Shown here: piece by piece, positions 34,410 to 41,494 of the stretch
How the letters are laid out: each line of letters starts with the position of its first letter
Position numbering within the stretch: the first letter of the stretch is position 1
Source of the DNA: Palauibacter sp965207805
Lineage (GTDB): Bacteria; Gemmatimonadota; Gemmatimonadetes; Palauibacterales; Palauibacteraceae
Direction: 5' to 3'
Assembly (NCBI GenBank): GCA_965207805.1
Contig: OZ242312.1
Location: forward strand, 2,418,001 to 2,482,000
Length of the DNA stretch: 64,000 nt
The notes under the pieces: generated by a model
What the model was told of the DNA's origin: nothing
Databases searched by the model: none
What the model saw: only the letters and a program-made list of their open reading frames with translations
Translations under genes and position numbers: made by a program

Positions 34410-36115
34410 CGGACACCTCCTCCGGGCCTCGTGCCCGTGAAGTCCATGTTGCGCATGCCACCGAAGGAAGCGTTCCCCTCGATCGAATCGCCCTCGACCG
34501 TGCCGGTGTAGACGATCTCCACGTCCATGCCCGGCCCCATCGTGGCGGAGACCGTGATGCTGAACTCGTTGCCGCTCACCCAGCCGTCGGTGATCTGCTG
34601 CTCGCCCCGCTCGCCCTGGATGACGCCGGAAATCGTGCCGTCCCCCGAAACCTCGAGTTCGGCCGTCGCCTCCTGCGAGTCGTTGTTCAGGGAGAGGAGC
34701 CAGGTGCCGTTCATGTCGACCGCCGGGGGCTCCGTCGGCCGCGGCTCGGGCGCTTCCTCCTCGAACCTGTGACCGTCGACGAACACCATTCGGATGTCGG
34801 TGTCCTCATCGAACAACGGGCCGTCGGTCACGACGAGGTTCGCGATCTTGCCCGCCTCGACGGAGCCGAGCATCGCGTCCACGCCGTAGATGCGGGCGGG
34901 CGCGACGGTGAGCGCCTCCAGCGCCGCCTCCTCGGAGAGCCCGTTCTCGATCGCCGTCCGCACCTTTTCCATCATCGCGCGGGGGCTCCCGGCCGAACCG
35001 CTGTAGAAGGCCCATTCGACGCCCGCCTCCTCGAGCCGGGCCGGCGTCGTGGGCGCATAGGCGCGGCGCTTCAGCGACGAGAGCGACTCCTCGGCTTCCG
35101 GATCCGCATCGCGGTTCCGCTCGGGCCAGTCGGCGTTCACGAGCACCTGGACCCCGGCCGACGCGATCTCGTCGGCGAGTCCGTACGCCTCGTGCGCGCC
35201 CTGGAGGACCGGCCGCGCGCCCGTGTCGCGCCCGAGCTTGATCGCGCGCCGGATCTGCCGCACTTCGTTCGCGGGCATCACGGTCGGCCACCCCGCGGCG
35301 ATCGCGTCCTGGATCGGACCGAGCGCCCGGTCGTAGGTGGGCCGCGGCTGGCCGCTCGGGTTGGCCGTGTAGCGCGCCTCGTACTGCTGGCTGTGATCTG
35401 CGTCCAGGTACAGTTGCCGGATGTAGGCGATGACGCCCATGAGGGAGCCCGGGAAACTCCGGAATCCGCCGGCTCCGCTCATCGTCACGCGGAGGGCGGC
35501 GGGCGCCTTCACGACCATCTCCTGCTCGTCGCCCGCCAGGTTCACCACGACGGCCTGCCCCGTCACGATCCCGTCATCGGGCGCCACGAGCGCGTTCGTG
35601 AACCCGCCGCTGCGCCACGTCTCGATCTCGTCGGAGTCGGGATCGAGCATGTCGGCCGCGTTGACCCAGGAGTTCGTCGCCGGACGGTCCTCGGGCCCCA
35701 CGGTGCGGGGCTGGTTCGCCTGCTCGACAAACGCGGCGAAGGGGTTGCCTCCCCCGCCGCCCGGATTCCCCACCTGCGAGGCCATCCCGATCCGGGACAG
35801 CCCGTCGAACAGGCCGGGGTAGACGGTCAGGCCCGAGACGTCGATCAGCCATGCGTCGCCGGGGACCTCGACATCGGCTCCGACCGCCTCGATGAGGCCG
35901 TTGGCGATAACGACGGTGCCGTTCTCGATGACGGCGCCCGTGCCGGTCACGATGCGCGCGTTCTGGAGGGCGAAGAACGGGGGAGGCACCGGGGCCTGGC
36001 TCGGCATGTACTGCGCGTCGGCGGGCGCCGGAGCGGCAAGGCCCGACAGCGACGCGAGGAGCAGGCCCGGGACCACCCCGCCCGCCAGCCGGCGCGCGAG
36101 TGCGGTTCGGTTCAT
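34406..36115 (-). CDS. Exported amidohydrolase-like protein with C-terminal beta-barrel-like domain, HxH lost
   Basis: 569 residues from the ATG at 36115; the open frame upstream has no homology. Signal peptide GGVVPGLLLASLSGLAAPAPADAQ. The amidohydrolase sandwich is seen (FALQNARIVTGTGAVIENGTVVIANG, GSVEAGKIANLVVTDGPLF), but the barrel opens VYPGLFDGLSRIGM with no HxH. After residue 455 or so comes a separate beta-rich domain (MNGTWLLSLNNDSQEATAELEVSGDGTISG, GNEFSITVSATMG), lipocalin/avidin-like in pattern. It is the first gene of the three-gene amidohydrolase operon. The second and third genes each start inside its neighbour's stop codon. Confidence 0.87.
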
Positions 36116-36333
36116 GAGAGGTACATCCTTACCCAGAGGGTCCATCACGGGTCCATGGCAGGTGAAACAAACCCCTGCACATCCCTTCACAACACGCCGG
36201 AGTAAATCTCCGTTCAGTCCCCCACCCGGTCAACGCCCGCGCGGCGCGGCGGACGCGATCCGACAACCCGGATCCGTCCGGGTTCGGTCTGCATCCGTTT
36301 GGATGGAGGCGACGCGCGCGTTACGGTGGGGAC
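36116..36333. promoter_or_regulatory. Divergent promoter region with a leader hairpin
   Basis: This 218-bp gap separates the divergent amidohydrolase operon and the thioredoxin/selenoprotein operon, so promoters for both must be here. I cannot point to convincing -35/-10 boxes. An 8-bp perfect stem (AACCCGGA, 36265-36272, with TCCGGGTT, 36277-36284; loop TCCG) lies about 50 bases before the ATG at 36334, followed by a weaker CATCC/GGATG stem. These could fold in the leader RNA or bind a regulator. Confidence 0.4.
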
Positions 36334-37785
36334 ATGGAACACTCTCCGCTCCCGCAGGAGGGGCTCGCCGTCATCGTGAAGCGCGACTGCCCCACGTGTC
36401 GGCTGGTCGAACCGGTGCTTGAGCGGCTCGCCGACGGTCCCGGCGGTCTCGTGGTTCTCAGCCAGGACGACCCGGACTTTCCCGCGGCACTTTCCGGCGT
36501 GGTGGACGACACGGAACTCGAACAATCCTTCCACCTCGGGATCGAGACCGTCCCCACCCTCGTGCGCTTCGAAGACGGGAAGGAGGCGGGCCGCACGGTG
36601 GGCTGGAACCGGGCCGAGTGGCGCGACCTGACGTCGACTCCGGATCTGGGCGCGGAACTGCCCGAGTTCCAGCCGGGCTGCGGTTCGCGGTCGGTCGAAC
36701 CCGGCGCCCCGGAGCGTCTGCGGGCGCGCTTCGGCGAGGCCGGCATCGAAGCGCGGCGGGTGGCGCTGGAACCGCACGCCGATCCTCTGGAAGCGTGCTT
36801 CGAGCGCGGCTGGACGGACGGGCTGCCCGTCGTGCCGCCGACCCCGGAGCGGATCCTGCGCATGCTCGCGGGCACGCCCCGGGCCCCGGACGAGGTCGTG
36901 GGCGCCGTGCCGCCGGACTACGCCGAGTGCACGGTCGAGAAGGTGGCGATCAACGCCGTGCTCGCGGGCTGCAAGCCCGAGTACATGCCCGTCGTGCTCG
37001 CGGCGCTGGAGGCGGCGCTCGATCCCGACTTCACCCTGCACGGGATCCTGTGCAGCACGTGCTTCACCGCGCCCCTCGTCATCGTCAACGGCCCCATCGC
37101 CCGCCGCATCGGGATGAACTCGGGGCTCAACGTCCTCGGCCAGGGGAACCGTGCCAACGCGACCATCGGACGCGCCCTCAACCTGATCGTGCGCAACGTG
37201 GGTGGCGGACGCCCCGGCGAGATCGACCGCGCGACCTTCGGCGCGCCGAGCAAGTACACGTTCTGCTTCGCGGAGGACGAATCGGATGAGGAGTGGGAGC
37301 CGCTCTCCGTCTCGCGCGGCACCCCGCCCGGAGCCAGCGCCGTTACCCTCTTCCAGGGCGAGGGCGTGCAGGGGATCATGGACCAGCGCTCGCGCACGCC
37401 GGAGGAACTGACCGCGTCGCTGGCCGCATGTCTGCTGGCGGTCTGTCACCCGAAGATCTGCGAGTGGGCGCACGCGGTGCTGCTCCTCTCGCCCGAGCAC
37501 TACGGCATCTACCGGGAAGCGGGCTGGGACCGGGCGCGGATCACCGAGGCGCTGCTCGAGGCGACGACGCGGCCGCTGAGCGAGGTGGCGCGCGGCGCGG
37601 GAGGCCTCGCGGAGGGCGTGCCGGACTCGGAAGCGCGCCGCCACGTGCCCAAGTTCCCGCCCGGGGGACTGCTCCTTGCCCGGGCCGGCGGCGCGGCCGG
37701 ACTGTACTCCGCGATCCTGGCCGGCTGGCCCGGCGGCCGCGCCTGGCAGCACTCACATCCCATCACGCGAGAGATCGAGACATGA
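36334..37785 (+). CDS. Thioredoxin-fold protein associated with the UGSC selenoprotein
   Basis: 483 residues. Residues 1-95 are a thioredoxin/glutaredoxin fold with the redox pair Cys19-Cys22 (VIVKRDCPTCRLVEPVLERL) and a cis-Pro strand (IETVPTLVRFEDGKEAGRTVGW). A PGCGS motif and a large second domain follow, with no named function: ERGWTDGLPVVPPTPERI, NAVLAGCKPEYMPVVLAALEA, LHGILCSTCFTAPLVIVNGPIARRIGMNSG and LNLIVRNVGGGRPGEID. From memory, this long domain is often found beside UGSC-family (seleno)proteins. Its stop overlaps the start of the selenoprotein gene as ATGA, so the two are translationally coupled and probably form one redox system. Several other Cys (CSTC, CHPKIC) may take part. 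Cytoplasmic, as no signal is seen. Confidence 0.85.
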   Translation: MEHSPLPQEGLAVIVKRDCPTCRLVEPVLERLADGPGGLVVLSQDDPDFPAALSGVVDDTELEQSFHLGIETVPTLVRFEDGKEAGRTVGWNRAEWRDLTSTPDLGAELPEFQPGCGSRSVEPGAPERLRARFGEAGIEARRVALEPHADPLEACFERGWTDGLPVVPPTPERILRMLAGTPRAPDEVVGAVPPDYAECTVEKVAINAVLAGCKPEYMPVVLAALEAALDPDFTLHGILCSTCFTAPLVIVNGPIARRIGMNSGLNVLGQGNRANATIGRALNLIVRNVGGGRPGEIDRATFGAPSKYTFCFAEDESDEEWEPLSVSRGTPPGASAVTLFQGEGVQGIMDQRSRTPEELTASLAACLLAVCHPKICEWAHAVLLLSPEHYGIYREAGWDRARITEALLEATTRPLSEVARGAGGLAEGVPDSEARRHVPKFPPGGLLLARAGGAAGLYSAILAGWPGGRAWQHSHPITREIET

Positions 37786-38327
37786 TCGCTTCGACCGCAC
37801 GGAGTTCGGCGACCGTCCTCCACGACCCCACCTCCGAACTCGCTCCGGCGATGCGCCCGCGGCACGCGCCTCCCCCGTCGCTCGAGGGACGGGTGGTGGC
37901 GCTGCAGGGGATCGGCAAGCTGCGCAGCGACGAATTCCTCGACCACGTGAAGACGAGACTCGAAGCGCGAGGCATCGCGACAATCCGGACCGACAAGCCC
38001 ACGAACGCCCGCCGCGCACCGACAGAGCTGCTGCAGAGGATCGCCACGGAAGCCGACGTGGTAGTGCAAGCGTTAGCCGATTGAGGGTCCTGCACGTCGT
38101 GCGGTCTGCACGACCTCAGAGACCTCGATGAACGCGGGATCCCGGGCTGCTTCGTCGTCACGACCGAGTTCGAGCAGGCCGCGCGCAGCCAGTCGCGCTC
38201 GCTCGGGTTCGAACCCGCCATCGTCTGGGTCCCCCATCCCATCCAGAACCGCACTGCGGATGAACTGGAACAGCTGGCCGATGACGCGATCGAGTCGATT
38301 CTGGCCATGATCACTACGACGGACTGA
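37782..38327 (+). CDS. UGSC-family selenoprotein read through an in-frame TGA (Sec101)
   Basis: The frame starts at the ATG overlapping the previous stop (ATGA), runs 100 codons, meets TGA at 38082-38084, and then continues open for 80 more codons to TGA at 38325-38327. Directly after the first TGA comes Gly-Ser-Cys-Thr-Ser-Cys, so decoding TGA as selenocysteine gives the U-G-S-C motif that names the family. The part after it is conserved in style (LHDLRDLDERGIPGCFVVTTEF, SLGFEPAIVWVPHP), ending in helices. A hairpin of bacterial SECIS type follows the TGA at the right distance. The N-terminal part (LEGRVVALQGIGKLRSDEFLDHV) is a Rossmann-like start. A redox or selenol-based role with the neighbouring thioredoxin-fold protein is inferred; no activity is established. 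If TGA were a stop, a 100-residue fragment lacking the motif would result. Confidence 0.92.
38082..38084 (+). other. Selenocysteine codon (TGA, Sec101)
   Basis: This TGA lies in frame between Asp100 and Gly102-Ser103-Cys104. Coding continues without interruption on both sides. The context D-U-G-S-C matches the UGSC family, where related members have Sec or Cys at this position. Confidence 0.92.
38085..38125 (+). promoter_or_regulatory. Bacterial SECIS element
   Basis: A perfect 7-bp stem, GTCGTGC (38096-38102) with GCACGAC (38108-38114), closes the loop GGTCT (38103-38107). The loop starts after exactly 18 bases downstream of the TGA, and GGUCUGCAC is the same apical sequence and spacing that I remember for the E. 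coli fdhF SECIS. A lower stem is possible: GGGTC (38085-38089) with GACCT (38121-38125), including one G-U pair. The G-U in the loop is the usual contact of SelB. Confidence 0.9.
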
Positions 38328-38461
38328 CCGCGGCGGTCTGGCCGTCGGCGGCGAACCATGCTTCGAGCGCGAGTGCGCGGGAGCCCCCGGACTTGCTCAC
38401 GACGCCGAAAACGGTCTATTTGACAGCTGCCGGACCGGTACCGATCCAGCCAGGAGGCCGC

Positions 38462-39769
38462 ATGCCGACCCGCCGACGATTCCTCGCCCGCCTCGGGGGC
38501 TCCGCCGCAGCCGCCGGAGCCATGACCATGGTTCCGACGAAGTGGACCACCGCCATCGCCGCGGCCCGCGACGCGTCGCGCACCCCCGGCTCCCCCGAGG
38601 AGATCGCGCGGGACGAAGAGTTCTGGCTCGAGATCCAGAAGGCGTTCACGACCGACCGTTCCCTCGTCAACCTCAACAACGGGGGCGTGAGCCCGACGCC
38701 CGCCCACGTGCTCGAGGCGATGAAGCGGGACCTCGACTTCGCGAACCAGATCCCGGTCTACAACGGGTGGCAGATCCTCGAGCCGCAGCGGGAGGGCGTC
38801 CGCGCCCGCCTCGCCCGCCAGTGGGACGTGGACCCCGAGGAGGTCGCGATCACGCGCAATGCCTCCGAGGGTCTCCAGATCCTCCAGAACGGCTACGACC
38901 TGAAGCGCGGCGACGAGGTCGTGACGACGACCCAGGACTACGGGCGCATGATCACGACGTTCAAGCAGCGCGAGCGCCGCGAGGGGATCGTGATGAAGCA
39001 GTTCAAGATCCCGATCCCGGCCGAGGACCCGGCCGAAGTCGTGCGGCTGTTCGAGGAGCAGATCACCGACCGTACGCGGCTCGTCCTCATGTGCCACATG
39101 ATCAACATCACCGGGCAGATCCTTCCCGTGCGCGAGGTCGTGGAGATGGCGCGGGGATACGACATCCCGGTCATCGTCGACGGGGCGCACTCGCTCGCGC
39201 ACCACGAGTTCACCCTTTCCGAACTGAACTGCGACAACTACGCGGTAAGCCTCCACAAGTGGCTCCACGCCCCGGTGGGCACGGGCCTCCTCTATGTGAG
39301 GAAGGAGAAGATCCCCGAGATCTGGCCGCTGCAGGCGTCGCCGGAGAGCCAGGACGACGACATCCGGAAGTTCGAGGCGATCGGCACGCACCCCGAGGCC
39401 AACTTCCTCGCCATCGGCGAAGCGCTCACCTTCCACCAGCTCGTCGGCGGCGAGCGCAAGGAGGCGCGGCTCGTCCACCTGCGGAACTACTGGGCCGAGC
39501 AACTCCTCGAGCACGACCGGGTGCGGTTGAACACAAGCCTCAAGCCGGGCTTCGCGTGCGGGATCGCGAACGTCCAGGTCGAGGGGATCGACACGAGCGC
39601 GCTCCGCAACTGGCTGTGGAACAAGCACCGGATCTTCACGGTCGGCATCAACCACGCCGAGTTCACGGGGCTGCGGATCTCTCCCTCGACCTACACGACG
39701 CTCGAGGAACTCGACCGCTTCGTGGACGCGATGAACCGCGCGGTGAAGCACGGCATCCCCGCCTCATGA
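38462..39769 (+). CDS. Tat-exported PLP-dependent class V aminotransferase-fold enzyme
   Basis: 435 residues from the ATG at 38462, with AGGAGG 5 bases upstream. The N-terminus PTRRRFLARLGGSAAAAGAM is a twin-arginine signal (RRRFL), implying export of a folded PLP protein. The fold-type I, class V features are LNNGGVSPTPAHVLEAM, TRNASEGLQ, VIVDGAHSLAHHEF (Asp for the pyridine nitrogen) and SLHKWLHAPVGTGLL, where Lys266 should bind PLP. The group includes isopenicillin N epimerase-like and cysteine desulfurase-like enzymes. The catalytic Cys loop of desulfurases is not evident. It is 134 bp after the selenoprotein and overlaps the next gene by ATGA. Reaction unknown. Confidence 0.9.
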   Translation: MPTRRRFLARLGGSAAAAGAMTMVPTKWTTAIAAARDASRTPGSPEEIARDEEFWLEIQKAFTTDRSLVNLNNGGVSPTPAHVLEAMKRDLDFANQIPVYNGWQILEPQREGVRARLARQWDVDPEEVAITRNASEGLQILQNGYDLKRGDEVVTTTQDYGRMITTFKQRERREGIVMKQFKIPIPAEDPAEVVRLFEEQITDRTRLVLMCHMINITGQILPVREVVEMARGYDIPVIVDGAHSLAHHEFTLSELNCDNYAVSLHKWLHAPVGTGLLYVRKEKIPEIWPLQASPESQDDDIRKFEAIGTHPEANFLAIGEALTFHQLVGGERKEARLVHLRNYWAEQLLEHDRVRLNTSLKPGFACGIANVQVEGIDTSALRNWLWNKHRIFTVGINHAEFTGLRISPSTYTTLEELDRFVDAMNRAVKHGIPAS

Positions 39770-40932
39770 CCGACACCTTCGACATGGCCTTGATCCAGCG
39801 GGGGGCCCGGCTGCGCCGTTCACCCTACTTCGAGGCCACCCTCCGGGACGGGTGCCGGAGCTATACGGTCTACAACCACATGTTTCTCCCGACCCGCTAC
39901 GACGATCTGCACGCGGAGTACGAGAAGCTCCTGAACGGCGTCACGGTGTGGGACGTGAGCGTCGAGCGGCAGGTGGAGATCACGGGACCGGACGCGTTCG
40001 AGTTCACGAACCTGCTCACGCCGAGGGACCTGTCGAAGTGCGCCGTCGGGCAGGGGAAATACGTCCTCATCGGAGCCGAGGACGGCGGCATCGTGAACGA
40101 CCCCGTGCTGCTGCGCCTCGCCGAAAACCACTTCTGGCTCGCGCTGGCGGACAGCGACGTGCTGCTGTACGCGAAGGGGATCGCGCTCAACGCCGGCCTC
40201 GATGTCGAGATCTGCGAGCCGGACGTGTCGCCGATGCAGGTGCAGGGGCCGAAGTCGAAGGAGGTCGTGCGCAAGCTCTTCGGTGAGGACGTCCTCAAGC
40301 TCCGCTACTACTGGTTCCTGGAGACGGATCTGGACGGCATCCCGGTGGTGGTGACGCGCACGGGGTGGAGCGGCGAAGTGGGCTACGAGATCTATCTGAG
40401 GGATGGAAGCCGCGGGGTCGAACTCTGGGACCGCGTGATGGAGGCGGGACGCGATCTGGGCATCTCCCCGACCGGCCCGTCGGACATCCGCCGCATCGAG
40501 GCGGGCATCCTGAACTACGGCATCGACATGACGCTCGACACGAACCCCTGGGAGGTCGGGCTCGGCTGGCAGGTCGACTTCGACCAGGAGGGCGACTTCA
40601 TCGGCCGCGAGGCGCTGGCTCGGATCGCCGAGGAGGGGCCGCGGCGGCTCCTCGCCGGCATCGAGATCTCGGGCGCGCCGCTCGACCTGAACATGGACCG
40701 CTGGCCCGTGCGCAGAGGCGGCGGTGCGAACGGAGCCGGCGGCGCGATCGGATTCGTCACGTCCGCCGTGTATTCACCGCGTCTCGGCAAGAATATCGGC
40801 TACGCCCTCGTCCCGGCCGCGGCGGGGGAACTCGGCACGCGCCTCAGCGTGACGACGCCGGACGGAGAACGCGACGCCACGGTCGTGCCCCGCCCCTTCG
40901 TGGATCCCGGCAAGGACATCCCGAAGTCCTAG
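39766..40932 (+). CDS. GcvT-family aminomethyltransferase, DmdA-like
   Basis: 388 residues, starting in the stop of the PLP enzyme (ATGA). This is the tetrahydrofolate-dependent aminomethyltransferase fold: TVWDVSVERQVEITGPDAFEF, LLTPRDLSKCAVGQGKYVL, GIVNDPVLLRLAENHFWLA, VQGPKSKEVVRKLF, TRTGWSGEVGYEIYL and a C-terminal barrel (AIGFVTSAVYSPRLGKNIGYAL). The pattern LTPRDLSKCAVGQ with PSDIRRIEAGILNYGIDMT is closest to what is annotated as DMSP demethylase-like, but many relatives of DmdA do not use dimethylsulfoniopropionate. A folate-dependent demethylation is likely; the methyl donor is unknown. No signal peptide. It ends in a CTAG shared with the convergent gene's stop. Confidence 0.85.
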   Translation: MTDTFDMALIQRGARLRRSPYFEATLRDGCRSYTVYNHMFLPTRYDDLHAEYEKLLNGVTVWDVSVERQVEITGPDAFEFTNLLTPRDLSKCAVGQGKYVLIGAEDGGIVNDPVLLRLAENHFWLALADSDVLLYAKGIALNAGLDVEICEPDVSPMQVQGPKSKEVVRKLFGEDVLKLRYYWFLETDLDGIPVVVTRTGWSGEVGYEIYLRDGSRGVELWDRVMEAGRDLGISPTGPSDIRRIEAGILNYGIDMTLDTNPWEVGLGWQVDFDQEGDFIGREALARIAEEGPRRLLAGIEISGAPLDLNMDRWPVRRGGGANGAGGAIGFVTSAVYSPRLGKNIGYALVPAAAGELGTRLSVTTPDGERDATVVPRPFVDPGKDIPKS

Positions 40933-41363
40933 CCGGTCGCGAGGTAGCTGACGAGTTCGCCGAGTTCGTGCTCCCAGCCGTCGACGTTGTCCTGGCGGTC
41001 GCTCTCGCTCCGAAAGCCGCTCTCGACCAGGCGCAGGATCGTCCCGCCGCCCTCGCGTTCGCTCAGCGTCCACTCCACGGTCGTGTTGTAGCCGCCCTCG
41101 AGCGGGGTCTCGGGCTTCCGGGCCCAACGCCACACGAGGCGCTTGCCAGCTTCCACCCACTCGATCGCGATGGCGTACCGCCCGTGGTCGTCCCACACCA
41201 GCCAGCCGGCCGCCCCCTCTCGGGGCGCGAGTCCCTCCACCCGGTCAGGGAACCACGAGCCCAGCCCGTCGGGGTCGGCCAGCGCCACCCACACGCGTGC
41301 GGGCGAGGCGTCCAACTCGATCGTCCGGTTGATCGCATCAGGTGGAGTTGAATTGCCGGTCAT
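40929..41363 (-). CDS. SRPBCC/AHSA1-type protein
   Basis: 144 residues of the START-like SRPBCC fold: INRTIELDASPARVWVALADPDGLGSWFP at the N-terminus, WEVEAGKRLVWRW-like strands, TTVEWTLSEREGGGTILRLVESGF, and a long C-terminal helix (GWEHELGELVSYL). This is the AHSA1-like (activator of Hsp90 homologue) subfamily; bacterial members bind hydrophobic ligands and their roles are mostly unknown. Its TAG stop overlaps the convergent TAG of the GcvT-like gene in CTAG. Confidence 0.9.
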   Translation of the reverse strand: MTGNSTPPDAINRTIELDASPARVWVALADPDGLGSWFPDRVEGLAPREGAAGWLVWDDHGRYAIAIEWVEAGKRLVWRWARKPETPLEGGYNTTVEWTLSEREGGGTILRLVESGFRSESDRQDNVDGWEHELGELVSYLATG

Positions 41364-41494
41364 GGGACATGTGCTCCGGGTGCGTGTTCTTCGGTTTCAT
41401 TGACGGTTGCAGCTCACGATGAATACCGTCCTCGCCCGGTGAAGACGATGATGACGTCACCGGAATCCGCCTCCGATTTTCGGAAGGAGCTCCG

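Noticed and set aside
37782..38084. A 100-residue protein ending at the TGA at 38082, with the following region as non-coding or a pseudogene
   Set aside because: The frame stays open for 80 codons after the TGA, begins with the Gly-Ser-Cys of a known motif, and has a SECIS hairpin at the correct distance.
38128..38310. A 60-codon ORF in another frame just after the TGA
   Set aside because: It overlaps the selenoprotein's second half; composition is Ser/Arg-rich, as in shifted frames of GC-rich genes.
38420..38425. A perfect TTGACA as a -35 box before the PLP enzyme gene
   Set aside because: No acceptable -10 hexamer lies 15-19 bases downstream, so I do not call a promoter.
37763..39751. 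A 662-codon minus-strand ORF opposite the selenoprotein and PLP enzyme genes
   Set aside because: Shadow of the plus-strand genes; no homology or start signal.
39766..40932. Naming the GcvT-family gene dmdA outright
   Set aside because: Many close relatives of DMSP demethylase act on other methyl donors; the sequence alone does not decide.
41452..41459. TGACGTCA palindrome before the TolB-like gene
   Set aside because: Eight bases are too few to separate from chance in this composition, and no regulator is implied.
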